A stretch of DNA of 42,559 nucleotides. Source: Puniceibacterium sp. GTDB taxonomy: Bacteria; Pseudomonadota; Alphaproteobacteria; Rhodobacterales; Rhodobacteraceae. Both the position numbers and the translations under genes were made by a program. Below the pieces are notes generated by a model. It was not told the DNA's origin. It ran no database searches and saw only the letters and a list, made by a program, of their open reading frames with translations. This document shows, in pieces, positions 26,648 to 34,789 of this stretch (position 1 is its first letter; each line of letters begins with the position of its first letter). The stretch covers positions 1 through 42,559 of the forward strand of contig JAGXGV010000077.1 in the NCBI GenBank assembly GCA_024636635.1. The letters are read 5' to 3'.

Positions 26648-27081
26648 TCGGCATCGTGATCGTGGCGCATGGCGGACTGGCCCGGGAATATCTCTCGGCA
26701 GTGGAGCACGTGGTCGGCCAGCAGTCCGGTATCCGCGCCATCGCGATCGAGGCAGTCCATGACCGCAAGGTCAAGCAGGACGAGATCTGTACCGCCGCCG
26801 ACGCGGTGGACCAGGGGCAGGGGGTGGTGGTGGTGACGGACATGTTCGGTGGATCACCCTCGAACCTGAGCCTGCGGGCCTGCCAGCCCGAAAACCGGCG
26901 CATCCTCTACGGGATGAATTTGCCAATGTTGATCAAGCTGGCGAAAAGTCGCCAGATGAGCGTCACGGATGCGGTGCGCAGCGCGCTGGAGGCCGGACGC
27001 AAGTACATTGACAGCCAGAACATAAAGCCGCAGGCAGGCCCCCCGGACGGGCAGCCGGACGCAACCGGCTCTGCGACCTAG
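26644..27081 (+). CDS. manX: PTS mannose-type EIIA component
   Basis: A 145-residue EIIA(Man)-fold protein. The phospho-acceptor is His9 in IVAHGGLA, with [20 protein letters not shown] at about residue 60-79. The C-terminal 20 residues (from about 125) are a polar tail. It would receive phosphate from HPr. No EIIB or EIIC component accompanies it here, which is the normal picture in alphaproteobacteria, where the protein is thought to act in regulation rather than sugar uptake. It begins with GTG overlapping the rapZ stop. HPr follows 17 nt later. Confidence 0.92.
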   Translation: MIGIVIVAHGGLAREYLSAVEHVVGQQSGIRAIAIEAVHDRKVKQDEICTAADAVDQGQGVVVVTDMFGGSPSNLSLRACQPENRRILYGMNLPMLIKLAKSRQMSVTDAVRSALEAGRKYIDSQNIKPQAGPPDGQPDATGSAT

Positions 27082-27098
27082 AATGGAATGCATGCACG

Positions 27099-27377
27099 AT
27101 GACCGAGACAAGCCGCCGCAAACTGCGGATCGTCAATGAAAAGGGGCTTCATGCCCGTGCATCGGCCAAGCTGGTCGAGGTGGTCGAAGGCTTCGATGCA
27201 TATGCGGAAGTGTCCAGGGACGGCATGAGCGCCTCTGGCGACAGTATCATGGGCCTGCTCATGCTGGCCGCGTCCAAGGGGACAACCATCGAGATCGAGA
27301 CCCGCGGACCCGATGCCGAGGCGCTGGCCGATGCGGTCGAATCGCTGGTCGCCAACTGCTTCGGTGAGGGGTGCTGA
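27099..27377 (+). CDS. ptsH: Phosphocarrier protein HPr
   Basis: A 92-residue HPr. Active-site His18 is in NEKGLHARASAK and the regulatory Ser (about residue 49) in GDSIMGLLMLAA. HPr passes phosphate from enzyme I to EIIA. Ser phosphorylation by HprK modulates this. The presence of His18, Ser49 and a linked hprK means both control modes are possible. No ptsI (enzyme I) is in the window. It is the last clear PTS gene of the chvI cluster. The acyltransferase gene follows. Confidence 0.96.
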   Translation: MTETSRRKLRIVNEKGLHARASAKLVEVVEGFDAYAEVSRDGMSASGDSIMGLLMLAASKGTTIEIETRGPDAEALADAVESLVANCFGEGC

Positions 27378-27427
27378 GGCCACCGCAAGGGGGCCGCACT
27401 GACAGGAAACGGGATGCAGGCGAGCGC

Positions 27428-28318
27428 ATGGTTGACACAGCTCACTCGGAGGCCGAACGCAGGGTGCAGTCGCCGGTGACGGCACCCTACGACAAGCGCA
27501 AGCTGAGCTACGCCAATACCTTCACCAGCCCGTGGAAAGCGACGGCCATCCGCGCGCTGGAATGGCTGACGGGCAAGCTGACGCTGCTGCGGATGGTGCG
27601 CCGGTTCGAACGGATGGGCCCGGCCGAGGGGCAGGCGTTCTGGGGGCAGGCTCTCGAGATCATGGGTATCGCGCTGCAGACGCCCGCCGAGCAGATCGCC
27701 CGCATCCCCAAAACCGGCCCGGTGATCATCGTGGCGAACCATCCGCACGGTCTGGTCGACGGCATGGTACTGGCCAAACTGATCGGTCACGTGCGCACAG
27801 ATTACAGGATCCTCACCCGTTCGCTGCTGACCGGGGTCAGCGAGGTCGAGCGTTTCCTGATCCCCGTGCCGTTCCCGCACGAGGCGGACGCCCGCGAACA
27901 AAGCCTGAGGATGCGCCGGGCGGCGATGCAGGTGCTCGAGGCGGGGGGGCTTATCGTGCTGTTTCCGTCCGGTGTCGTGGCGACATCGGAGTCGCTGTTC
28001 GGCCCGGCGGTCGAGGCACCCTGGAACCCGTTCACTGCCCGGATGATCCAGCGTTCGGGGGCGACCGTGGTGCCGGTGCATTTCACGGGACAGAATTCAC
28101 GCGCCTACCAGATTGCCAACCGTCTCTCGCCCACCCTGCGCCAAGGGCTGCTGATCCACGAGGTGATCCACGCCTGCAACCACCCGCAGGCGCCGGTTGT
28201 CGGGCCCGCGATCCCGCCCGGCGAATTGGCCCGCTGGGGCGGGCGCAACCGGGAGATGATGGCCTGGCTGCGGGAGGAAACCCTGAAACTGGGACGGCGG
28301 GGAGAGCGGACCCCGTAG
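27428..28318 (+). CDS. PlsC-family lysophospholipid acyltransferase
   Basis: A 296-residue glycerolipid acyltransferase. The catalytic block is VANHPHGLVDGMVLAKL, so the canonical NHxxxxD spacing is one residue longer here, as in the NHPxGxxDG subgroup. Later motifs are VGRFL-like SEVERFLIPVPFPH, GLIVLFPSGVVATSE and VVPVHFTGQNSRAYQ. Such enzymes acylate lysophosphatidate or related lysolipids at the inner membrane. ATG 27428 gives a polar N-terminus without a strong ribosome-binding site. A GTG at 27371, overlapping the ptsH end, is the other in-frame start. Position after ptsH suggests cotranscription with the PTS cluster. Substrate not certain. Confidence 0.8.
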   Translation: MVDTAHSEAERRVQSPVTAPYDKRKLSYANTFTSPWKATAIRALEWLTGKLTLLRMVRRFERMGPAEGQAFWGQALEIMGIALQTPAEQIARIPKTGPVIIVANHPHGLVDGMVLAKLIGHVRTDYRILTRSLLTGVSEVERFLIPVPFPHEADAREQSLRMRRAAMQVLEAGGLIVLFPSGVVATSESLFGPAVEAPWNPFTARMIQRSGATVVPVHFTGQNSRAYQIANRLSPTLRQGLLIHEVIHACNHPQAPVVGPAIPPGELARWGGRNREMMAWLREETLKLGRRGERTP

Positions 28319-28334
28319 GGTAAATGCCGTCTTC

Positions 28335-28390
28335 GGGGGCGCTGCCCCCATCGCCCGTTCCGGGCGACTCCCCCGGGATATTTCAGACCC
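28335..28390. terminator. Bidirectional hairpin block with dispersed motif copy B
   Basis: Between the convergent acyltransferase and hbd genes lie two perfect hairpins. The first is GGGGGC-GCT-GCCCCC (28335-28349), the second TCGCCCG-TTC-CGGGCGA (28351-28367). Immediately after, on the minus strand, is the 21-base motif 28370-28390, matching 17430-17450 at 19 of 21 positions. The arrangement (motif plus GC hairpins between convergent genes) is the same as at 17430-17498. A terminator role is inferred; there is no U-tract. Confidence 0.6.
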
Positions 28391-28478
28391 GGAGAACGGG
28401 GGGCTGGCATGCAGCGGGTCCGCCCGTCCAGTGCCGCAGGCAGACGCGCCCTGCATTGCGTCTGGTTCAGAAGGCCCT

Positions 28479-29354
28479 TCAGCGTGTCGGGACCGGCGTT
28501 TCCCCGCGATAGTCGTAAAACCCGCGCCCGGTCTTGCGACCGAGCCAGCCGGCCTCGACATATTTAGACAGCAGCGGGCAGGGGCGGTATTTGGTGTCGC
28601 CCAGGCCGTCGTGCAGCACGTTCATGATGGCAAGGCAGGTGTCGAGGCCGATGAAATCCGCAAGTTCGAGCGGCCCCATCGGATGGTTGGCGCCAAGCTT
28701 CATGGCCTCGTCGATCGAACCGACCTTCCCGACGCCTTCGTAAAGCGTATAGACCGCCTCGTTTATCATCGGCATGAGGATGCGGTTGACGATGAAGGCG
28801 GGGAAATCCTCCGCCGAGGCGGCGGTCTTGCCCAGCTTTTCAACAACCGCGAGGCAGGCGTCGTAGGTTTCGCCATCGGTCGCAATGCCGCGGATCAGTT
28901 CGACCAGCTGCATCACCGGCACCGGGTTCATGAAATGGAATCCCATGAACTTTTCCGGCCGGTCCGTGCGCGACGCCAGCCTGGTGATCGAGATCGACGA
29001 AGTGTTCGACGTCAGGATCGTTTCCGGCTTGAGATGCGGCAACAGTGAATCGAATATCTTCTGCTTGACGTCTTCGCGTTCGGTCGCAGCCTCGATTACC
29101 AGGTCGCTCTGACCCAGGTCCTTGATGTCCATCGTGGTCGTGATGCGCGCCATAGCCGCATCCTTGTCGACTTGCGTGATCTTCTCGCGGCTGACCTGGC
29201 GATCCAGATTGCGACCGATGATCTCGACCGACTTGTCCAGAGCCGCGCCGTCGACGTCATTGAGGATGACGTCAAAGCCCGAAAGCGCCATCACATGGGC
29301 GATCCCATTGCCCATCTGCCCCGCGCCGACGACTCCGACTGATCTGATCTCCAT
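28479..29354 (-). CDS. hbd: 3-hydroxybutyryl-CoA dehydrogenase
   Basis: A 291-residue NAD(P)-dependent 3-hydroxyacyl-CoA dehydrogenase. The Rossmann loop [14 protein letters not shown] is at 10-23. [12 protein letters not shown] is followed by [20 protein letters not shown], containing the catalytic His of the family. The C-terminal domain has [20 protein letters not shown] and [18 protein letters not shown]. It interconverts (S)-3-hydroxybutyryl-CoA and acetoacetyl-CoA. ATG 29354 is chosen because the family begins [10 protein letters not shown]. Same strand as etfBA, with which it forms one block in many Rhodobacteraceae, but here the DUF6473 gene sits between them on the other strand. Confidence 0.95.
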   Translation of the reverse strand: MEIRSVGVVGAGQMGNGIAHVMALSGFDVILNDVDGAALDKSVEIIGRNLDRQVSREKITQVDKDAAMARITTTMDIKDLGQSDLVIEAATEREDVKQKIFDSLLPHLKPETILTSNTSSISITRLASRTDRPEKFMGFHFMNPVPVMQLVELIRGIATDGETYDACLAVVEKLGKTAASAEDFPAFIVNRILMPMINEAVYTLYEGVGKVGSIDEAMKLGANHPMGPLELADFIGLDTCLAIMNVLHDGLGDTKYRPCPLLSKYVEAGWLGRKTGRGFYDYRGETPVPTR

Positions 29355-29497
29355 GCCTGCTACCCCGCTTGTGCTGCACCGCGACAATAGGCGCGGGCGA
29401 CCGGTGGCTGCAAGGCGGTGTGGCGCGATCCGTTCACATTTTAATCTTAGCACTTCCGAAAGGGAAATGCCCCAGCCTGGCACCGGGTGAGTAAACT

Positions 29498-30352
29498 ATG
29501 GTGGGTGAAATGAGCGTTGCTATGCAGGGCCAGTCAGGTCTTGAATACTATCCATGCCGATACGGGCGCTCGCGCGTTCTGTTCCGGGGGCCGAGGCGCC
29601 GTCTGAAGGGCGACTATATTGCCTTTCTGGGTGGCACGGAAACCTACGGCCGGTTCATCGGCACACCGTTTCCGGTGCTGGTGGAAAAGCAGATCGGGCT
29701 GTCCTGCGTCAATTTCGGTTCGATCAACGCGGGCATCGACCTTTACATGCACGATCCCACCGTCATGCAGGCGGTTGAGGCAGCGCGCTTGAACGTGTTG
29801 CAGGTGCTTGGGGCGCAGAACATGTCAAACCGTTTCTATTCGGTGCATCCGCGGCGCAACGACCGGTTTCTGCGGGCGTCTACGCTGCTTCAGGCCCTGT
29901 ATCCAGAGGTGGATTTTACCGATTTCCACTTCAACCGGCACATGTTGCGTCAACTACGCGATGTTTCGGAAGACAGATTCGAACATGTGGCAGGCGAACT
30001 CCGTTCGGCCTGGCTGTCGCGGATGAAATATCTGCTCGGGGTGATGCGCGGGCAGACCGTGCTGCTCTGGTTTGCGCAGGCGCAACCGACGGTCCTATCC
30101 AGCGCGCTGGAGGGTGACCCGCTGTTCGTCGACCGCGGCATGATCGAGGCGCTGCGCCCGCGGGTCGCGGATGTCGTGATCGCCACCCCCAGTGACGAAG
30201 CACAGGGCAGGGGCACCAAAGACATGGTCTTTACCGAATTCGAAGCCTGCGCGGCGGCGGAACTGATGGGGCCACAATCGCATGAGGAAGCGGCAAAGGT
30301 GCTGAGCGCCTCGATCAAATCCCTGCTCTGCCCCGACGACAGTTCCGGCTGA
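29498..30352 (+). CDS. DUF6473-type protein of unknown function
   Basis: A 284-residue soluble protein without signal peptide or membrane segment. The conserved-looking blocks are FLGGTETYGRFIGTPFP (about residue 43) and NFGSINAGIDLYMHD (about 71), then QVLGAQNMSNRFYSVHPRRN. The pattern of an early FxGGTET turn followed by N-x-G-x-x-NAG suggests a hydrolase-like alpha/beta fold of the SGNH sort, but no complete catalytic triad is evident. I believe it belongs to DUF6473, a family I know mainly from Rhodobacterales. Starts at 29498 or 29510. It is transcribed against both hbd and etfA and ends in a strong hairpin. Confidence 0.7.
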   Translation: MVGEMSVAMQGQSGLEYYPCRYGRSRVLFRGPRRRLKGDYIAFLGGTETYGRFIGTPFPVLVEKQIGLSCVNFGSINAGIDLYMHDPTVMQAVEAARLNVLQVLGAQNMSNRFYSVHPRRNDRFLRASTLLQALYPEVDFTDFHFNRHMLRQLRDVSEDRFEHVAGELRSAWLSRMKYLLGVMRGQTVLLWFAQAQPTVLSSALEGDPLFVDRGMIEALRPRVADVVIATPSDEAQGRGTKDMVFTEFEACAAAELMGPQSHEEAAKVLSASIKSLLCPDDSSG

Positions 30353-30356
30353 ATAG

Positions 30357-30379
30357 GGACCCGCCATGGGGGCGGGTCC
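30357..30379. terminator. Perfect 9-bp hairpin between DUF6473 and etfA
   Basis: GGACCCGCC (30357-30365) and GGCGGGTCC (30371-30379) pair exactly around a 5-nt loop. It lies 4 nt after the DUF6473 stop and 39 nt beyond the etfA stop, between convergent genes, so it can serve both. Neither strand has a clear U-tract. Confidence 0.6.
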
Positions 30380-30418
30380 GGTTGATGCAACGACTGCCGA
30401 GGGCGGCGTCGGCACGTA

Positions 30419-31345
30419 TCAGAGCTTTTCGGTGAGTTCCGGCAATGCGGTAAAAAGATCCGCGACCAGTCCGTAGTCGGCCACCTGGAAGATCGGCGCC
30501 TCTTCGTCCTTGTTGATTGCGACGATGATCTTGGAATCCTTCATGCCCGCAAGATGCTGGATCGCGCCGGAAATGCCGATGGCAAGGTAAAGGTCCGGTG
30601 CCACGACCTTGCCGGTCTGTCCGACCTGCCAGTCGTTCGGTGCAAAGCCCGAATCGACCGCCGCGCGCGACGCGCCCACGGCGGCCCCCAGCTTGTCGGC
30701 CAGCTTCTCGATCAGGGCAAAGTTTTCTTCCGAACCGATACCGCGCCCCCCGGACACGACAATCCCGGCCGAGGTGAGTTCGGGGCGGTCCGACGCCGCC
30801 ACCTTGTCCTCGACCCATTCGGACAGGGCTGGATCGTCTCCGGTCGCGATCTCCTCGATCGCGGCGGAACCGCCCGTGTCTGCCAGGTCGAAGGTCGAGG
30901 TGCGGAAGGTGATGACCTTTGTCGCATCCGACGACCTTACCGTCTGAATCGCGTTGCCTGCATAGATCGGACGTTCGAAGGTGTCGGCATCTATGACCGC
31001 GGTCACATCCGTCAGGATCATCACGTCCAGCAGGGCCGCCACCCGCGGCAGGATGTTCTTGGCATCCGTGGTCGCGGGCGCGACAATGTGGCTGTAACCG
31101 CCCGCAAGCGAGGCGATCAAAGCCGCCACAGGCTCGGCTAGGCGGTGGCCGTAAAGCGCATCCTCGGCGACAAGCACCTTTGCCACGCCATCAATCGTCG
31201 CAGCCTCTTTCGCGGCTGCCGCTGCCGACGCTCCGGCGCAAAGCACGGTCACTTCGCCCAGCGCCTGCGCCGCGGTCACGGATTTTGCGGTGGCGTCCAT
31301 CGCCAGCACGCCGTCGTTGATTTCGGCAATCAGAAGAACAGCCAT
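30419..31345 (-). CDS. etfA: Electron transfer flavoprotein alpha subunit
   Basis: A 308-residue FAD-binding ETF subunit. The N-terminal domain starts [10 protein letters not shown]. The C-terminal FAD domain has [36 protein letters not shown] (read in two parts around Q-T-G-K) and [20 protein letters not shown]. With EtfB it carries electrons from acyl-CoA dehydrogenases and dimethylglycine/sarcosine dehydrogenases to ETF:ubiquinone oxidoreductase. Two acyl-CoA dehydrogenases and one DMGDH-type enzyme are in this window. Its ATG overlaps the etfB stop by one base (TGATG-type junction). Confidence 0.97.
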   Translation of the reverse strand: MAVLLIAEINDGVLAMDATAKSVTAAQALGEVTVLCAGASAAAAAKEAATIDGVAKVLVAEDALYGHRLAEPVAALIASLAGGYSHIVAPATTDAKNILPRVAALLDVMILTDVTAVIDADTFERPIYAGNAIQTVRSSDATKVITFRTSTFDLADTGGSAAIEEIATGDDPALSEWVEDKVAASDRPELTSAGIVVSGGRGIGSEENFALIEKLADKLGAAVGASRAAVDSGFAPNDWQVGQTGKVVAPDLYLAIGISGAIQHLAGMKDSKIIVAINKDEEAPIFQVADYGLVADLFTALPELTEKL

Positions 31346-32103
31346 CACACAGCCCCCGCTTCCTTGAGTTTCGCCACAAGCTCGTCGACCGAGCCCACCT
31401 TGATGCCCGCCGCGCGTTCCGCAGGCTCGCCCGTCTTGACCACTGTCAGCCGCGGGGTGACATCGACGCCGTAATCGGCGGCGGTCTTCTCCTCCAGCGG
31501 CTTCTTCTTGGCCTTCATGATGTTGGGCAGCGACGCATAGCGCGGCTCGTTCAGACGCAGGTCGGTGGAAATGATCGCCGGCATCCTGACCTTGATGGTC
31601 TGAAGTCCGCCGTCGACCTCGCGGGTGACGACGGCATGATCGCCGTCGATGTCGATCTTGTTGGCATACATCGCCTGGCTCCAGCCGAGCAGCGCCGACA
31701 GCATCTGCCCGGTGGCGTTCATGTCGTTGTCGATCGCCTGCTTGCCGCAAAGCACCAGGCCGGGCTCTTCTTCCTTCACGATGGCCGCCAGGATCTTGGC
31801 AACCGCCAGCGGCTCGATGTCCTGATGCACGTCTTCGGACGCGATCACCAGGATTGCCCGGTCGGCACCCATGGCCAGCGCGGTGCGCAGCGTTTCCTGC
31901 GACTGTTTCACGCCAATCGACACGGCAACGACTTCGTCGGCCTTGCCGGCCTCCTTGAGGCGGATCGCCTCTTCGACGGCGATCTCGTCGAACGGGTTCA
32001 TCGACATCTTCACATTGGCCAGATCGACGCCGCTGCCGTCTGCTTTCACGCGAACCTTCACGTTGTAGTCAATCACGCGTTTGACAGGTACCAGAACCTT
32101 CAT
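31345..32103 (-). CDS. etfB: Electron transfer flavoprotein beta subunit
   Basis: A 252-residue ETF beta subunit that binds AMP and pairs with EtfA. It opens [14 protein letters not shown], with [19 protein letters not shown], the ETF-beta signature region ([20 protein letters not shown]) and [20 protein letters not shown], the recognition loop for dehydrogenases with its Leu residue. AAGGGAG lies about 9 nt before the ATG. It heads the etfBA pair. The 227-bp gap upstream (32104-32330) contains no gene, and its distal end holds the M48 gene's 3' element. Confidence 0.97.
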   Translation of the reverse strand: MKVLVPVKRVIDYNVKVRVKADGSGVDLANVKMSMNPFDEIAVEEAIRLKEAGKADEVVAVSIGVKQSQETLRTALAMGADRAILVIASEDVHQDIEPLAVAKILAAIVKEEEPGLVLCGKQAIDNDMNATGQMLSALLGWSQAMYANKIDIDGDHAVVTREVDGGLQTIKVRMPAIISTDLRLNEPRYASLPNIMKAKKKPLEEKTAADYGVDVTPRLTVVKTGEPAERAAGIKVGSVDELVAKLKEAGAV

Positions 32104-32278
32104 CTGCGCAGGTCTCCCTTGGATTTGGGCGCACCACGACGGTGCGACAGGTGTGCCGTGCCCCCCAAGGGGAACACGAGTCTGACAGTCATCCCATGCG
32201 TGATACCGCCTTGGGCCCGGTTGAAACAGCGTAAAATCGTCACGTTAGCGCCATCCTACGTCGCGTTTCCCGCCGTTG

Positions 32279-32302
32279 GGCTTCTTCTTTTCAAAAATAC
32301 CC
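32279..32302 (-). repeat. 24-base 3' element, copy 2
   Basis: Read on the minus strand it is identical over 24 bases to 7279-7302. It begins 28 nt after the stop of the M48 protease gene, in the same sense, as copy 1 does after the PaaI gene. The preceding bases read GGATTTT here and GGATTCC in copy 1. Confidence 0.7.
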
Positions 32303-32330
32303 AAAATCCTGAAGCGTGCCGGACCCACCG

Positions 32331-33461
32331 TCAGTCGCATATCGCGCGCAGCTCCTGCCACTCGGCATCTGTCAACAGCGGGCGGGCGTCGAATCCTGCC
32401 GGGGTCGCTGCGCGTGCGGCTGCGATCCGGTTGCCAAGGGCCGGGTGGCTCAGGAAATGCGCCATGAACTCGGGCGCCGCGGCGCCTTCCGCCCGGAACC
32501 GCTCGAACATGCGGGCAAGGGCGTCCGGGGGCAGGGTGGCGCTGCGCAGCAGGTCATGGGCAAAGACATCCGCACTGGCCTCGGCCTCCTGGCTATATTG
32601 CGCCGCGATCAGCCGTTCGGCAAGGAACAGCACCACCGTACCGCCTGCAAAGTCGCCCAACAGCAGGCCCAGAACGCCGATGGACCCGGCCGAGCGCAAG
32701 GCGTGCCGCGTTGGATCGCGGCTGACCACATGGCCGATCTCATGGGCAAGGACGGCGGCGACCTCTTCGGGGGTCTGCGCCGCCTCGATCAGCCCGCGAA
32801 AGAACACCACATGCCCTCCGGGCAGGGCAAAGGCGTTGAGCATCGGATGGTCCAGCACATGGACCGACAGCTCATGCGGCAGGTCCGCCTCGGCCAGCAG
32901 CCGGTCGCGCATCTTGTCCAGCGCCTGCGTTCCCGGCGCCCCCCGGCACATCGGCACAGGGTCCGCCCCGGACTGGTCGAGCGCCGAGCGGATCTGCTCC
33001 AGCGTCGCTTCTCCCAGTGCGCGCTCGCCTTCGGGCGGGACGAAGCTGGCAAGCCGGTCGGCCATCAGCGGGACCAGCACAAAGATGATCAGCGCCACGG
33101 ACGCCGCCGCCGCCACGGCCCAGCCGAGCAGCGGACCGCGCCTTGTTACCGGGGCGCGTCGGCGCAGGTGTGGCAGCCGGGGGGCAAGATCGCGGTCCGG
33201 CAGGATCAGCCGTTGCAGTGGATCGTCGCGCAGGCGCAGGATGAACAGGTCGCGCCCCGCCTGATCGCGCACTTCGCGGATCTGGTCCAGCGGCCAGTAT
33301 TCAGCCCCTCCGGGCAGGTCGAGCACGAGGGCATCTCGCGCCTCGTCCATTCGGACCGGCACCGTTTCGGGCTCTGGGCGTCGGCCGTTCAGATACAGCG
33401 CCGTGGTGGTGAAAAGCGCCGGTGCGGCGCCCACACGGATGACCGTCGGCACGCGGCTCAT
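32331..33461 (-). CDS. Membrane-anchored M48-family zinc metalloprotease
   Basis: A 376-residue protein. An N-terminal cytoplasmic region of about 100 residues (beta-rich, LYLNGRRPEPETVPV) is followed by one membrane helix (about 108-130, LGWAVAAAASVALIIFVLV). The peptidase domain has zinc-site VLAHEIGHVVSRDPTRH (about 237-253) and a downstream EAEASADVFAHDL with the third ligand Glu. GAPGTQALDKM and LSVHVLDHPMLNAFALPGG match the BepA/Oma1-like M48 layout. It would act on envelope proteins. Its ATG overlaps the DUF898 stop by 4 nt, so the two are coupled. A 24-base repeat follows 28 nt after its stop. Confidence 0.88.
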   Translation of the reverse strand: MSRVPTVIRVGAAPALFTTTALYLNGRRPEPETVPVRMDEARDALVLDLPGGAEYWPLDQIREVRDQAGRDLFILRLRDDPLQRLILPDRDLAPRLPHLRRRAPVTRRGPLLGWAVAAAASVALIIFVLVPLMADRLASFVPPEGERALGEATLEQIRSALDQSGADPVPMCRGAPGTQALDKMRDRLLAEADLPHELSVHVLDHPMLNAFALPGGHVVFFRGLIEAAQTPEEVAAVLAHEIGHVVSRDPTRHALRSAGSIGVLGLLLGDFAGGTVVLFLAERLIAAQYSQEAEASADVFAHDLLRSATLPPDALARMFERFRAEGAAAPEFMAHFLSHPALGNRIAAARAATPAGFDARPLLTDAEWQELRAICD

Positions 33462-34789
33462 ATCGACGACCCCACGTCCAGCGCCTCTGCAAAGCCCTCG
33501 GCCTGCTGCACCTCGTCCCTGTCGCGCTGGCGGATATCGGCAAGGTGATCAGAGCCATGCAGCACCAGACCGCGCGCATAGTGCCGCATCACCGGCAGGG
33601 TGACAAAAGTATGGGTCAGCGCCGACCAGAGCAGGAATATCGTGAAATAAAGCGCGGCCGAGGCGACAAGGATCATCCAGCGCGGCAGTGCGGCAATCCG
33701 CACCATCTCGTCGCTCAGGCCAAGGTCGGCCAGTGTGCCGACAGATTGCAGCATCACGATCAGCAGCCCCAGGATCGCTGCGGGCACCGCCACCGCCAGC
33801 GCGGCCAGCACATAGCCCAGCAAGAGGATCATCAGGATGCGCAGTGGGCTGGCCATCAGGGTCAGGGTCACGCCGTCCATACTCTTGGCCGCGGTCAGGC
33901 GGCGCAGGGTCACGACCCGGTAATGGACAAGACCATATACCGCCGTCATCCCGGCCAGCAGGCCAAGGCCGATGCCGAGCGGGGCGTTGCCGCCATACCC
34001 AGCGGCACCCGACCCAAGCGCCAGGCCGGCGGCGGTGAACAGCGGAAGGGTGGCGGGATAGAGCATCTGCCAGCGACCGCCCTGCACCAGTGTCGCGGTG
34101 CCGTAAGAGGTCCGGTCGGTCCGGTATTTTTCAAGATAGAAGGTCATGCGGGGCCAGAGCAGGCCGCCGCTGAGCAGCGTCAGCGCCCAGTGTCCCATGG
34201 CGCGCCACGCATATCCCCAGGCGCCGGGCGCCAGCCCGAACCGCAGACCGCGCCAGCGGGTACGCGCCAGCACGTAGCGCCGGGCCCGGTAGCGGGCGTA
34301 GAACCAGAGCGGCAGCACCCCCAGCAGGCTGAGCCCATAGGCAAAGCCGCTGCCCTGGAACAGCGAGAAGCTGGCGAACATCAGGATCAGGTTCACGATG
34401 CCGATGTAGAAGGCCAGGATCACCACCGCCAACAGAAACCCCAGCAGCTTTTCCACCGGGTCACCGACATATTCGAGCGGCAGGCCGCCGGGACGGATGG
34501 CGGACCAGTACCAGCGCCGCAACCGGGTCTTCTGCCAGAAACGGTAGATCCCCAGGGTGAGAACGGTCAGCAGCCCGGTTTTCAGCGCCAGCCAGAACAG
34601 CGCGCCGCGCCGTCCGACAAAATCCGTACCAAGGTCAGTTGAACTTGTTGTCGCGGGGGAATCCGCGCGGGGCCATGCGCCCGGAACTGGCGCGCTTGCC
34701 GATCCACTCGTCAAGGGCGGCTTCGGTGCGGGTGCGTCCTGCGGGGTCGCGCCAGGCGAGGCCTTGCCCCAGGGTGAAGGTGGTGACAT
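33458..34789 (-). CDS. DUF898 (YjgN-like) multi-spanning membrane protein, start inside parC
   Basis: A polytopic protein with six or more membrane helices. Family hallmarks are GALFWLALKTGLLTVLTLGI followed by YRFWQKTRLRRWYW, PLWFYARYRARRYVL and TRWRGLRFGL. DUF898 proteins have no known activity. The listed start (443 residues) is uncertain. From the parC stop (34635) down to the first membrane helix I find no ATG, GTG or TTG in frame, so the gene must start within parC. ATG 34789 has GGGGGA seven nt upstream; TTG 34714 has no such site. The overlap with parC would be 155 bp and the N-terminus would be a Pro/Ala/Ser-rich tail. Coupled to the M48 gene by ATGA. Confidence 0.75.
   Translation of the reverse strand: MSPPSPWGKASPGATPQDAPAPKPPLTSGSASAPVPGAWPRADSPATTSSTDLGTDFVGRRGALFWLALKTGLLTVLTLGIYRFWQKTRLRRWYWSAIRPGGLPLEYVGDPVEKLLGFLLAVVILAFYIGIVNLILMFASFSLFQGSGFAYGLSLLGVLPLWFYARYRARRYVLARTRWRGLRFGLAPGAWGYAWRAMGHWALTLLSGGLLWPRMTFYLEKYRTDRTSYGTATLVQGGRWQMLYPATLPLFTAAGLALGSGAAGYGGNAPLGIGLGLLAGMTAVYGLVHYRVVTLRRLTAAKSMDGVTLTLMASPLRILMILLLGYVLAALAVAVPAAILGLLIVMLQSVGTLADLGLSDEMVRIAALPRWMILVASAALYFTIFLLWSALTHTFVTLPVMRHYARGLVLHGSDHLADIRQRDRDEVQQAEGFAEALDVGSSI

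Noticed and set aside
30994..31005. A third TGACCGCGGTCA copy
   Set aside because: It lies inside etfA, encodes ordinary residues (D-V-T-A-V-I) and lacks the flanking symmetry of the 20131-20170 copies, so it is probably chance.
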